Below are positions 11,601 to 21,599 of a DNA stretch of 64,000 nt, piece by piece. A program made the position numbers and the translations under genes. Origin of the DNA: Oncomelania hupensis (lineage: Eukaryota; Mollusca; Gastropoda; Littorinimorpha; Pomatiopsidae); contig CM072513.1 of the NCBI GenBank assembly GCA_036898135.1, positions 37,209,340 through 37,273,339 on the forward strand, given 5' to 3'. The notes under the pieces were generated by a model. That model saw nothing but the letters and a program-made list of their open reading frames with translations, made no database searches and was not told where the DNA came from. Numbering within the stretch: position 1 is the first letter of the stretch; the number at the start of each line of letters is the position of its first letter.

Positions 11601-11830
11601 ACGGCTGTTTTGATTGTTCGAAGCCGTAGCCTAACGCCACCTCTCTTACCTCTCTTCCTTCTGCTGCTGCTGCTGTTGTTGTCGCCATCGCCGCTCGACG
11701 CTCCTTCTCCCGCTTCGGTCCACTTGCCCTTGTGATAAGAGACAGAGACAGAGAGAAGACGAGAGAATGGCAAGGCCAAGGATCCATGAGATGATATTAG
11801 CACCATGCACTTCTGTCTTTGTTTGGATTT
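8656..11830 (-). mobile_element. Rex1/CR1-like LINE, near complete
   Basis: Minus-strand element with one long open ORF (8909-11806) and a 3' UTR of about 250 bp. It ends with AATAAAGATTTGTTGAATTG and further TTGAA-type repeats near 8656-8680. The 5' limit is not defined. A block around 11698-11745 (ACTTGCCCTTGTGATAAGAG in + orientation) is repeated at 12984-13022, so part of another 5' end may lie there. Confidence 0.8.
8909..11806 (-). CDS. LINE endonuclease-reverse transcriptase, 965 aa, open
   Basis: This is the replication protein of a non-LTR retrotransposon. An APE-type endonuclease comes first: ILANVRS (Asn) near residue 75, FTETWW (catalytic Glu) near 113, GDENTCNLN and SDHNAV (Asp-His). 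The reverse transcriptase follows: NHNKASGPDGV near 535, LNDYRPIALTS, LFADFSSAFNT (motif A), NTGTPQGTVISP (motif B) and IKFSDDAAVV near 737-746 (motif C, with FSDD rather than YADD as in Rex1/Babar relatives). A YKYLGTIID block and a C-terminal LPSGKR segment complete it. The ORF has no stop over 2.9 kb, so the copy is young or recently active. The usual GDFN endonuclease box reads GDEN here. Confidence 0.85.
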   Translation of the reverse strand: MVLISSHGSLALPFSRLLSVSVSYHKGKWTEAGEGASSGDGDNNSSSSRRKRGKRGGVRLRLRTIKTAVPLPSVILANVRSFGKHVNNNTFEELYANVKYIADYRDACLLCFTETWWCADTQTDAIKLDGFGSPFRMDRDSDVTGKGKGGGVAVYVNERWCKKSSVIVREQMCTVDLELLALSLRPTYLPREFGQLFYVVVYVHPNANITRAAAAVAECVDRLRAVSRDAPVFVLGDENTCNLNTTLPDFHQYVICKTRRDNTLDKCYGTIPSAYRSVLKAPIGTSDHNAVLLLPTYVQKLRRERVETKLIKVWDSDAVEQLRGCFDCTDWKVLTEEVTDVSHATDVVTSYMLFCEDMIMPKKKIKIYPNNKPWITKKLKAKIVQKNKLFAENKKSEGKVLQKEINKLIKEEKLRYRDKVEGRFVSGSVRDAWRGLRELAGRGEVRERDDGMNEEERVDFAERLNTFYCRFDTQDFSQERNKICDTLKENLDSDMIPKIEQETVEKVLSRVNHNKASGPDGVSGRLIKACSKELAPVFCDIFNASIETHNVPQSWKAATICPVPKKSNPSGLNDYRPIALTSVLIKCFERILLGMLKQQAKPALDPLQFAYRQNRGVEDAVISLLHFAHSHLEFGGAYVRILFADFSSAFNTVQTHLLVSKLQNMNINPYLTLWISDFLSNRTQVVCVRSYSSSSSVCFSSTKSINTGTPQGTVISPFIFTLYTNDCRSSRDDSQIIKFSDDAAVVDTSDSAISFERSVVDFVTWCEGNHLELNVGKTKEMLVDFRKIRTDVAALHLRNQTVERVEQYKYLGTIIDHKLSFPANAEMIFKKCRQRMYMLYQLRSLLVSQSILKNCYRAYVESVLTFSFICWFQSLSVKSRNSLNSITNTCSKIIGEKQTPLCELFQRRALGKAISIKDDSTHPLSSWFKILPSGKRLMSLKTRTVRYRSSFLPSAVALINSNLTR

Positions 11831-12782
11831 TGGATTTTACCACCTCTGCCTGAGTTATCTTTAACAAACATCGGTCAATGTTTACACTCAGAGAATGTTG
11901 AGATTATGGTTTCATTGATTTAACTGACCTAGTAGCACTCCTTTTATGATAGGCACCATGTTGAGACGACGTGTACAGTCTACGTTTGGTCATTCATCCA
12001 TTGATGTCGTTTTCGTCGGCAAATCGGCCATTCACCGATAAAATTCCAAAATGGCCGAAAGAGTCATGTTCTGATCGGTCCGCTGTCCTAAGGTTTTACG
12101 CCTCAATCGGCCATCCTTTGTCCGATTTTTGTTTGCTTGTCTCATGTCTGTTTCGTTGTTATTGCTTCTGGCCATATTAATTTCCTATCGGATAAATAAA
12201 GGTGTTATGAGTTATTGTCGAAAATCGCGTATCGGAAACGCTAAGCAGACGACACATGCATCAGCAGAGAGAGTTAGAGTAACTCCCCTTGTTGCGAACG
12301 GCGTGCTTCCGGCAATAAAACTTTTCGTTTTCAAAATGCCGCCGAAAAATAAAACGAAACTTATCAGTGGCCTCTCGTTTGGTGTTGGAATGAAGTCAAA
12401 ATGATGGCCGAAAGATTTTCAAAATGCCCTAAAGGTTTGTGATTGAATCGGCCAAATGGCCTATGCTGAAAATTTCTAGCAACATCACTGTTCACCTCTA
12501 TCTTAACATCTCCTTTGTAGTACTTACAAAGGTCTGTTGGCCACATCTTGAGAGACGTTGTTGTTGTGTCAATTTTTTATTCATCAGATTAACATAAGTT
12601 GTACTGATGGAGAGACGATGTTTCATCACTTTATCTCAGTATTATTTTTGCTTTCTTGGAGAATGTTCTATAATGTTCTGGGTCAAGCTGAGTCATTATT
12701 CCGTTTTTGGGGTCACATCTGTTGCTTTGTAGTACATGTTATTTTCCGGTCTCGAAGATGCTGCAGGTGTTTGTAGGCATAG

Positions 12783-12785
<3 letters not shown>
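11831..12785. other. Non-coding stretch, possible low-copy repeat
   Basis: No gene recognised. The motif AAATGGCC / GGCCGAAAGA occurs several times between 12030 and 12460 in both orientations, which may mark a decayed transposon, but I could not define ends. Confidence 0.35.
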
Positions 12786-12858
<73 letters not shown>

Positions 12859-13016
12859 GCTCTCTCTTTTTTTCTTTCTTTCTTTCTCTGTCTCTCTGTC
12901 TCTCTATGTCTCTCTCTCTCACTTTCTCTCTCTCACTCTTTCTCTCTCTCTGCCACCTCCTCTTCTTGCTTCTTACCATTCCCCACCTCTCCCGCTTCGG
13001 TCCACTTGCCCTTGTG

Positions 13017-13085
<69 letters not shown>

Positions 13086-13090
13086 CATTG
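12786..13090. repeat. (CT)n and (GA)n tracts flanking a LINE 5'-like segment
   Basis: Pyrimidine dinucleotide runs (12786-12955) and a purine run (13020-13085) flank about 65 bp. That spacer includes a block (12984-13022) also found at the 5' end of the Rex1-like LINE near 11698-11745. The spacer may be a truncated LINE 5' end. Confidence 0.75.
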
Positions 13091-13229
13091 CCACAATTTC
13101 AGTTGTTTGTTGATGTGACTCACGCCCCTCCACTGATAAGAACCTGGCTTCCCCTTGCAACAAAGTAAATCCTCTTATCAGTCCATTTTCTGCAAGTTCT
13201 CATTATTTGAAACCCTGTTAGTAATAGTA

Positions 13230-13472
13230 GCGATAGTGACAGCAAAGGGGCGTTACAACGCAGGCGCAATATGGCCTTGTAATTTATTGGTCGTGCGTTC
13301 GAGCGCCACTGCCCCCTATACAGACTTTGTGCGTGGGGTTGGATAGGGAGTGCCATCTCCACATGTGATAGACACCTAGCAAGCACTATGTCCCTTCTCC
13401 CCGGTCATCCAGGATTGTGCTCAGTTGTCTGGGCGTCAGACGATGCGCCTAAGGCAGCGACTGGGTACCTCG
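13230..13472 (+). mobile_element. SINE family B, left part (split by retroposon X)
   Basis: It carries a B-box-like GCGTTCGAGCGCC near 13291 and the family body (ACACCTAGCAAGCACTATGTC, then CTGGGCGTCAGACGATGCGC). It stops at 13472 and resumes at 14057 after insertion of X. Related copies are at 26915, 28345 and 55670. Confidence 0.75.
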
Positions 13473-14056
13473 TGTATTACATTACATTACATTACATAAT
13501 TGTTGCTTTAGGTCCAGCGGACTCTTCCGAGCCAAATCAGATCGGACAACCCCCAATGCGCATAAAAGATCTGCTGAAACAACCCTAGTGGGAAAACTGA
13601 ATGCCCTCCACCAGCCAGTCACTTTACAATAAAGGCATCCCACGCAGGGGACGCTGAGGCTGCACTCTAATTTATCGAACCCCCGTTTACAAAAACAAAA
13701 TAGAATACAAACATCATTATAAATTATCAAAAAAACATATACATATAAAATGCCTACATTGCTAAATAATAACATCATAGGAAGCCCTAGTGACCACCTG
13801 GCAGAAAGCGTCCAATATTCCCAAGCTGATCCAACAGACCTCATACACAAACAAGGAGTCTTGTCCCGGAAGAGTTTTCAAGAAAAAAGGTAGGTGACTG
13901 GTCTAGCGAAAAAGAAGATAGTATACCAGATTGATAGAACAGAGCAGGACTGAGAAAGAGCAAATGAGAAAGACAGCGACAGTGGGAATTTAAAGCATAA
14001 AATTTCCAGAAAGTGGGGATACTATTTATACTGAAACCCCCGGCACCCCAACGGGG
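13473..14056 (-). mobile_element. Retroposon X, copy 1, inserted in SINE B
   Basis: Non-coding element of about 580 bp. On the minus strand it begins with a C/G-rich hairpin (CCCCCGTTGGGGTGCCGGGGG minus its last base), followed at once by TTTCAGTATAAATAG. It ends at ...CGCTGGACCTAAAGCAACAAT plus a short tandem tail, here (TAATG)n at 13473-13496. It is flanked by the 8-bp duplication GTACCTCG (13465-13472 and 14057-14064). A simple-repeat tail plus target-site duplication indicates target-primed retrotransposition. Its ORFs are not conserved proteins. Confidence 0.8.
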
Positions 14057-14140
14057 GTACCTCGGATATTAGCGTCTTGAGCAGCCCTTCAGCTGAGAAA
14101 GCGCTAGGCCTATTTGAAAGCGATTACATAAACAAATTAA
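14057..14140 (+). mobile_element. SINE family B, right part
   Basis: Continuation after the X insertion: TTGAGCAGCCCTTCAGCTGA and the AAGCGCTAGG end, matching the 3' ends of the SINE B copies at 27170 and 56045. The tail resembles an L2/CR1-type 3' end (TTGAGCAGC...GCTATATAAA in other copies), which may explain its mobilisation. Confidence 0.7.
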
Positions 14141-14165
14141 ACATAAATTAAAATATAAAAACAAT

Positions 14166-14232
14166 CTTCTTCTTCTTCTTCTTCTTCTTCTTCTTCTTCT
14201 TCTTCTTCTTCTTCTTCTTCTTCTTCTTCTTC
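14166..14232. repeat. (CTT)n microsatellite
   Basis: About 67 bp of near-perfect trinucleotide repeat, directly adjacent to the MITE at 14234. Confidence 0.95.
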
Positions 14233-14233
14233 A

Positions 14234-14661
14234 CCCGGTATACATTGGTCGAAGGCTACCAGAAGCATGCTTTAGTAGTCGCTTCAACAGGCAATAAAGC
14301 ATGCTCTCATGCTTCAGAGCACTGCTTCCTATACTCTTCAAGCTCTATAGTGATGGAAAAAGCGCAATTTTACTGTAAATATATACAGAATGTTTCTCTA
14401 CAACGTTCCGCTCTTTCCGTCTCAAAAACCCATTTGCCTTCTTGGATTCTTAAATTGTATGAAACCAAGTGAGGACACTATCCTCCATCAACAAGACGAA
14501 ACTACCATTTTCTATTGTCATGAGTGGATTGGTCAATGCTTCTAGGGCTTGAAGAGTGTAGGAAGTAGTTCTCTGAAGCATGAGAGCATGCTTTATGGCC
14601 TGTTCAATTGAGGCGACTACTACAGCATGCTTCTATTAGCCTTCGACCAATGTGTATCGGG
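14234..14661. mobile_element. MITE-like element with long inverted repeats (about 110 bp)
   Basis: The left arm (14234-14345, starting ACCCGGTATACATTGGTCGA) pairs with the right arm (about 14536-14661) as a near-perfect inverted repeat with a few substitutions and one short indel. The middle of about 190 bp is non-coding. CTT-like sequence flanks both sides, so it probably inserted into the microsatellite. The long-arm fold-back structure is typical of MITEs or foldback elements. The superfamily is not assigned. Confidence 0.75.
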
Positions 14662-15956
14662 TGTCTTCTTCTCCTTCTTTTTTTTTCCCCAGTTTCTCTG
14701 TTTGTACCTTCTCTAAGGCAGAGCTATCCAGGCTTTTATCCATAAAAGTGGTATGCCTGTGCGGTGTCAACTTTTTGTTCACCGCTGATTATGCCGATAC
14801 CTTGCGCCCTGCGTGGCACCGAGTGTAAATAACATTGATGCTAATAATTCTTTGAAGCGACAAAGTGTCAGCAAATTGCATTCGCCTCATTCTTCTCAAA
14901 AGCGCTGCGCTGTTGTTGCCGTCCTTTCAATGAGTATGCAGGCCACTTGAATTTCCCAAACCCATAAGTGTCAAACTTGCCAGCCTGCTGTTGGTTCCAG
15001 AGAAAATTATCAATACCAATCATCAATTATCAAGGTGCCAGACCCGCTCCACAAGTCGTAAGCTACAATTAAATGAATTATTTTACGATTGGAGCAAAGA
15101 TGCTGCCAGATGAAAAAAAAAAGTAGTTTTATAGCTTTATCATTCGGGAGCATGGTTATTTCCAACAGTACTATTTCCACCATTTTATCTTCCCACAACT
15201 GTAGGCTTTTTTTCGTTCCCACAACTCACTATAGTTTTTACAGATCTATATTCCCTCCGCCCTCTGTTTTCACCATCTCCTCTTCCTCACCTCTACCCCA
15301 ACCCCAAACCTTCGCCACCGCCATCACCAATATTGATCCCCCAGATCGCAACAACAAGCAATTTGTGATGCGATTGTGCAGATCTCAGCCGCATGACAGA
15401 TGGTCTTTGACACCAAACCTGCTATTTTCTCATTTTGGATCTAACTATACATGCTTTTACTCAAGTGTCAAGAATTTAGGGGATTAGAAAAAGTAAAATC
15501 TTCTTTTTGGGGTATGTGTTAAAGACGTGGTTAGATAACAATAGGCACGCTGTTAATAGTGTCTCAACAATAATATGGAACAATAATAACATCCAATAGG
15601 CAGGCAATGTTTTGTATTTTGAAATCTGGATTAACAGTGGTTGTGAGGTTGCTAAAGCCAATAGTTTTTTTTTTCTCTCTCTTTTGAGCATATATGTGTC
15701 AGACTTGGAAACTCTCCCGGGCTGCTGTGACTAGATCTTTACATAGGTTTCCCAATTATAATGATTTTGCAGGCACTCGCGTTTTCCCCGCCTTTGGTGG
15801 TAAAATATTGACCAAAGCGAAAGATTTTAGGAAAGAGCTTGTTGCAGAAAAAATGAACTTGCCCTTGCGGTTGCTGTTTGGAAAAGAAAATGTGACATTA
15901 ATATTAATGACTATACTGGTCAGTTGCTGTTCATGCTTCAAAAGAGGTTAGACTCC
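14662..15956. other. Non-coding stretch, nothing identifiable
   Basis: ORFs of 60-130 codons exist here (for example 15089-15487) but none shows a recognisable domain, paralogue or splice structure. Confidence 0.4.
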
Positions 15957-16320
15957 GGGTCCTTCATTGGAAAATTTTATAAAATGTTTACCCCACCAAT
16001 ATTTTGTTGTCTAAAATGAAAGTCAGGGACAGTAACAAGTGTGCTTATTGTAATAATACTGTAGATTTTCTTGAACATTTTTTTCTTTAACAATTCTGGC
16101 AAGAAATTGAAAATTACATTGGAATTAATTATAAGGTAAATATAAAACTTAGTGTTTCAGATGATGCACTGTTTGGGATTTTGAATGGGGATAATATAAG
16201 CAAAAATGTACTTGAAAAAATTAATCATATAATTCTAATAGCAAATATGTGTGTAAGTATATACAAAAAGACCCAGTCTTTTCTCCTTACTGTGGTTCCT
16301 TTTGAAAAAAATAGATGTTA
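15957..16320 (+). pseudogene. LINE C-terminal zinc-binding fragment (L1/Tx1-like)
   Basis: A frame with stops and shifts reads RVLHWKILY, then LLSKMKVRDSNKCAYCN, then FLEHFF. This resembles the zf-RVT tail of L1/Tx1-type reverse transcriptases (WKIL..IYPTN...C..C....EH.F). It is decayed, with a poly-T run disrupting the frame near 16082. Confidence 0.6.
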
Positions 16321-16494
16321 ATACGAGTTTTGTAGCATGGTTTAGTCATATTGTGGGTATTTTTGTTTTTATTTACAAACGCAACATTTGTCCACATAAA
16401 ATAAATTTAAAAATAAATAGTAAAAAGTTTTAAAAAAATTATTTAAAAAAACCCAAAACAATGAAGAAGACCTGAAATAACCTGATTTTTTACA

Positions 16495-17143
16495 AAAATA
16501 AAAAAAAGAAAAGAAGAAAGGTGGATTCGGTCTGCATGCAACGGTAAAAAAAAAGCAATTATTGTGTAATTAATGTACCAAATAAGAAAATAATAGCTGT
16601 TGTAATGTTAGAGAAAAAAGATAAAGAAAAAAAAAGAAAAGAAAAGAGAAAAGTAAAGAAAAAAATACTTTAAAGAATTAAATAAATAAAGCTAGAAAAG
16701 AAAAGAAAGGAAAACCTAAACGAAAAGGAGGAACAAAGAAAGATAAGAAAAGAAAAGAAAATGAAGAGATGGAGAGAAAAAGAAAGAAAAGAAGGAAAAT
16801 GAGAAGGAAAAAAGAGAAAAAGAATGTAATCAACAGAGAAAAACAACATAAAGAAAAGAAAATTAGGAAAGAAAACGCCACAAAGAACAGAAGGAAAAGA
16901 AGCAAAAAGAAAGAAATTACAGAAAACAAACAAGTAAGAAAATAAAACAAGAAAGAAAAGAAAGAAAGAAAAAGAAGTAAATGAATTTTAATAAAAACAC
17001 AAAAGAATCAAAAGAAAGAAACAAAACCAGAAAAAGAAAAGAAGGAAAAGAAAAGCAAGAAATAAAATAGAAGGAAAGAAAAAAAAGACAAAGGAATGAA
17101 AATAGACAAGAAAGAAAAGAAACCAAGAAAGAAAAGAAATAAT
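16495..17143. repeat. Long purine-rich (A/G) tract
   Basis: About 650 bp is almost entirely A and G on the plus strand (GAAA/GGAAA mixtures), with rare pyrimidines. Minus-strand Phe/Ser-rich ORFs are artefacts of composition. 17144-17734 holds nothing identifiable. Confidence 0.9.
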
Positions 17144-17734
17144 AAGTTAACAATAATATTTACTGGTGTAGTGCTTTTACTTCAAATTTTTTAGTGTTTT
17201 TTTTTACATTTAAATTTTCAGTAAACTTTTAGCATTCAAGACAAAAACTAATTTTGAAGTCTCTTCCAATGTTCACGTTTCCGGGATTCCTGATGCCAAG
17301 TTTGGTTGTCACAGAATGGCAGGATTTTGTCCAGCTGTGAGAGAGGGATGTCAGGTTTAGAGTTAGTTGCGGGTGACATTCCTGATTTCCTACGAAATCC
17401 TGCCAGGCTCCAGATCCCGGCGATTTGTACAATACTGGCAATTAAATTAATCAGTTTGGAAAGTCTGGGTAGCTGTCCGTTTGTTTGCGCAGCTGTAGTC
17501 TCAGAGCTTTGGATATTTTGTTTGTGGGTAACAGTGTGCATGGCGCTCTTAAAAGGAATTATTTTATTTCCTAAAGCATTGTGCACGGAATACCAGAAAC
17601 TGGTTTTTACAAGCCTCTGTTTCTAAACAAGTTTGGTTTTTTTCTAAACACCCGCACACGCACGCTAACGCACACACACAGGTGAACACACATACACACA
17701 CTTACACACTAATTCAAGCACGCAACTCTCACTC

Positions 17735-17735
17735 A

Positions 17736-17814
<79 letters not shown>

Positions 17815-18037
17815 CTTCCCTCTCTCTCACTTTATTACTCTATCTCACACACACACACACACACACACAAACGCACACACACAACACACACCGACAACCT
17901 CATTTGTAGATTGACCAGAACACCATCATTAGGCTTATCAAGACGATGATGATGATCCTAATCATTAACATAATCTTTTACCTCCTCCTCCTTTTCCTCC
18001 TCCTCCTCCTCCTCATCATCATCATCATCACCATCAA

Positions 18038-18081
<44 letters not shown>

Positions 18082-18114
18082 ACATCATCATCATCAACAT
18101 CATCATCATCATTT
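17735..18114. repeat. (CA)n, (CT)n and (TCC/ATC)n microsatellite cluster
   Basis: Successive arrays: CA-rich 17735-17790, CT-rich 17783-17830, CA 17845-17885, CTC/ATC 17979-18114. None is coding. Confidence 0.9.
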
Positions 18115-18369
18115 GAGGTATTTTTGTGCGCAACGGTTTGTTAGCCAATTCGGCCTCTAAACGCCGAAAACAAGCAGATCGATAACTTTGTTAGAACTTA
18201 GCGGCGACGACTTCGCTTGCTTTGGGGATACATCAGGGGACGGAAGGGCGCGGCGCGCCGACTTGTCAATTATAAAATAATTAGTACCTGACCAAAACTG
18301 CAATTTCAAAGCATTGCAACAAAGATGCACACTACTATGTTAACGTATCTCAGAATAGATGTTGTGTAA

Positions 18370-18454
<85 letters not shown>
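18370..18454. repeat. (ATG)n microsatellite
   Basis: About 85 bp of perfect trinucleotide repeat, giving a spurious poly-Met ORF. G-rich runs follow near 18508-18531 and T-rich, G-rich sequence at 18590-18725. 18115-18369 and 18730-19900 show no gene. Confidence 0.95.
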
Positions 18455-18455
<1 letters not shown>

Positions 18456-19902
18456 TACGCTTACAAAGTATGAAGAGAACACAGACTGTGCCCTGGGGTT
18501 TGGATCAGGGGAGGGGGGAGGGGGGGGGGGTTCGGAGACACTGCGGCGGAACTATTTAGGATTTATACTTGAGTAGTTTTGCTATTTGAGGGTGGATATT
18601 TTTGTTTTATTTTATTTATGTATTTATTTATTTATTTTATTTTTTATTTTATGTTTTTTATGTGTGTGTGTGTGTTTTATTTTTTTTATTTTTTTTTTTT
18701 GGGGGGGAGGAGTTTGGGGGGGAAGGAGAAGAGGAGACGACTCTTTATGGCTGAACGGGTTATGCGATTGTGATGGAGTTAGTATGTGTGGTTATATTAC
18801 TTTCCCCTCCCCCCTCTCCCCACGGAACATTATGTTTTGGTGATGTTAAAGCAACAATCAATCAATCAATCAATACGGTTCAGAGGAAGCTTTTAAATAT
18901 AATTATTCTTTATAATAGATATAATTGTCTAAATGGGACACTATTCTTTTAAATGAACTCGATTCACTTTCTTGACGATATATATGCTTAGACTGTTTGG
19001 TTTTGTACAGTCCTTGGGTCTCACTGATGAAGGTTTTAGTCTAATAAACCGACAATTTTAAAGCCTACTACCCAGGTGTTGTTGTTGATTTTATTATCAC
19101 AGACTACGCCCTTATAACTTAAACTCTAATTCAAATGTTTGGGTAAGGCCTACTCCTTGAAGTACTGAAAAGATGGCAAGGATAAATACGAAGCTTTAAA
19201 AAACTAATACGGAGAAAACCGGTGGCTTACACAGTGCCCTCAAGCCACAATTAGCAGGTATGGTTATGATGATTTATCGTCATGCAAACGCAGAGATTGC
19301 CCGTATCATTGTCCGGTACCAGCCTCCCAGCTCAGGGTGAGATCATCCTTAAAAATAGCTCTGTGTAGGGCCCGCAATTATAATACAGTGGACAATTACG
19401 CACATGCAGTGTGTCGGAGCCTGCAGACAGAACTCAGCATTGATGTTGGATTATGTTGGCTCACATACTCCGTTTGAATTAATAGTATGCCTCGCCGCTG
19501 ACACATACCCTACCTCCTACACCCAGCACAGCACAATGCAAAATAATTGAGTACTAATGAACTTATATCATTGTCGCTTTAAACAATTATAACGTTAATT
19601 ACTGAAAAGGACACAGCCAGAATATGTAGGCCTACTATACACATAAGGCCCGCTAAAGCCAAATGAATGAACATGTTCTAATAACTATGGTTTCATTTTT
19701 TGTAATATATTAATAATTATTAAGATAATTATTATCAAAATAATTACTGAGCATGAGGTCAAAGTGTTTTCCATGCTTGGGAGGCGCTAAAGTCAAATTA
19801 AAGGCAATCCTGACGTGGATTCATAGAGATAAAAATTATATTGATATTACTATGAACTTAATTACAGACGGCCACAAAGTCAAATTCATTAATGCGCGTA
19901 AC

Positions 19903-20060
19903 AATTCAATTCAATTCAAGATAATTTATTGCCAAGTGAATAATACACAAGGAATGCATTTAGTCAATGCTGCAGCATCACACACAAAAGCACATATAAA
20001 ACATAGAGAACATGTGAACAAGCTGACAGCAAATCACAATAAAATTATAAGAAGATAAAG
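19903..20060 (-). mobile_element. LINE 3'-end fragment
   Basis: On the minus strand it reads ...CACTTGGCAATAAATTATCT followed by TTGAATTGAATTGAATTG. This has the same layout (AATAAA, then a TTGAA-type tail) as the Rex1-like LINE at 8656 and is probably a 5'-truncated CR1/Rex-type copy. Confidence 0.55.
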
Positions 20061-20263
20061 TCATTAAACAATGGCCTACGCGCTAATGTTAGTCTAAAAG
20101 GCCATTGTGCTATGAGTTTATTGAAATAATACATTTTTTAATTATTGCGATATTAATTACTTTTTTTAGTGTAGTTCAAAATGATTTTTTTCATCTCGAT
20201 TGCCAACCAACATGCAAAGGAAATAGTACGTGGGTTTGATGATGATGATGGACGATGATAATG

Positions 20264-20267
20264 ATGT

Positions 20268-20320
<53 letters not shown>

Positions 20321-20323
20321 GTA

Positions 20324-20390
<67 letters not shown>
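20264..20390. repeat. (GAT)n then (TTA)n microsatellites
   Basis: Two adjacent trinucleotide arrays (20264-20320 and 20326-20390). Confidence 0.95.
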
Positions 20391-20391
<1 letters not shown>

Positions 20392-20694
20392 GATCGTCGC
20401 AGGTAGTGCAAGGGAGAAAACTCTTCGCATCTCATGGGCTTTAATACACGTACTACGGTTTTTTCCCTTCTATCATTAATTCTTGGGCATTTATTATCGA
20501 AGCAACCGCTTGTGCAATACCCACACTAACGCACACATCTTGATAATCATGAATCAGATGATAATAAGGTTGATTTACTTGGGTATTTTGAGCGTCTTCA
20601 GGCAAGTATACTCATCGCGGGATGGAGAGGACAAACCCCACTCTCTTTTTAATGTCAGTGGATCCTATTTTTGTACTTCCGTTGAAAAATATAA

Positions 20695-20937
20695 TGTAGA
20701 ATGAATGACATTGAGGTTTAACGTCTACGTACACCAACCATTGGCGATATGGCAGACTGGGATAACCACCCCATGGAACAAGGGGTAGGGACCTAAGTCA
20801 ACACTGAACCACCAGAGCAACCATACTGCTATGACAAACAGTAAAAATGGCAACTTTCATCTTTCCCACCACGGGATTCGAATCTGGGTCATCGGTGTGC
20901 TAGGCGAACGCTCTACCCACTGAGCTACGGCGATGGG
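20695..20937 (-). mobile_element. tRNA-derived SINE (family C)
   Basis: The minus strand starts with a tRNA-like head: GTAGCTCAGTGGGTAGAGCG (A box), then GATTCGAATCCCGTGG (B box). A body follows reading ATGAAAGTTGCCATTTTTACTG and ending near CATTGAGGTTTAACG in + orientation. A truncated plus-strand copy is at 24497. It is a SINE head rather than a functional tRNA because the 3' acceptor strand is absent. Confidence 0.75.
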
Positions 20938-21055
20938 ACGAATACAGAAAATCATAATATTACACAGTGAGATAGAAACGTCTGCCTTTGCAGTCATCTC
21001 AGTTATAGGATCAATAATAATCATTTTCTTAATGAACCACTTTCGTCGTTTGCAG

Positions 21056-21276
21056 GTCGCAACATCTGGGTGATAGGTGGTCTGAGTTACTCCAAGCATG
21101 GGCACGTCAAGGTCGTGTGCTACTACGACATCAGGAGGAGAAAATGGAGGAACGCTTTCCCACTTCCAGAAGGGAGCTTCACCAACGTGGACTGCGTCCT
21201 TCTCTCCATCCCAGACTCCAACAGAGACTTCTGCGCTGTGGACCGATTCTTGTATGACCGATGGATTATGTGGTGA
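21056..21276 (+). CDS. Terminal exon of a Kelch-repeat (BTB-Kelch-like) protein
   Basis: After a good 3' splice site (CGTCGTTTGCAG ending at 21055), the frame entered with phase 1 reads (G)RNIWVIGG, the start of a kelch blade with the hallmark Gly-Gly. Then come CYYDIRRRKWRNAFPLPEG, which has the Tyr and Trp spacing of kelch repeats, and a tail ending DRWIMW before TGA at 21274-21276. An AATAAA lies at 21332. KLHL proteins are usually Cullin-3 ubiquitin-ligase adaptors, but only about 73 residues are visible, so the subfamily is unknown. No upstream exon was found between about 11.8 and 21.0 kb. The gene may begin outside the window across long introns, or this may be an orphan exon. Confidence 0.65.
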
Positions 21277-21331
21277 AAGGAGGGAGGACAAGTAGGGACA
21301 TGGACGTGTACAGATGGAAGAACTGATTATG

Positions 21332-21337
21332 AATAAA
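21332..21337 (+). promoter_or_regulatory. Candidate polyadenylation signal
   Basis: AATAAA 56 bp after the Kelch stop codon, in a GA-rich context. It is consistent with a short 3' UTR. Confidence 0.5.
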
Positions 21338-21599
21338 GCTGAGCCCGTCGGTGTTTTTGCTTCAACCCAGCTTGCGATGAAAATGAGAGAGATGAGGAAG
21401 GGGTGGGAGATGACTAAGAAGAAGAAGAATAGATTGATGATGATGAGGATGAGGATGAGGATGATGATACTGGATGGATGGATGGATGATGATGGATGAA
21501 TGATGATGATGTCGACGACCACGATGATGAAGGAGAAGAAAAAGAAGAAGACAATAATGACGATGAGGAGGAGGATGTTGGCTTGTAAACCGCCGTTTT

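Noticed and set aside
11428..11867. Small ORFs overlapping the LINE 5' end as an ORF1 protein
   Set aside because: No coiled coil, RRM or zinc knuckle is visible; they are out-of-frame shadows of the 965-codon ORF and of a (CTG)-rich stretch.
18370..18454. Poly-Met ORF and other homopolymeric ORFs (poly-Asp, poly-Ser, poly-His)
   Set aside because: Simple trinucleotide microsatellites without exon features.
19000..19060. Hammerhead ribozyme core (CTGATGAAGG near 19022)
   Set aside because: The required GAAA segment and pairing stems are missing.
20870..20937. Functional tRNA gene on the minus strand
   Set aside because: Promoter boxes are good but no matching 3' acceptor strand follows; it continues into a SINE body repeated at 24497.
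20857..21522. Minus-strand 221-codon ORF
   Set aside because: It is the antisense of the Kelch exon plus GAT-rich repeats and shows no domain.
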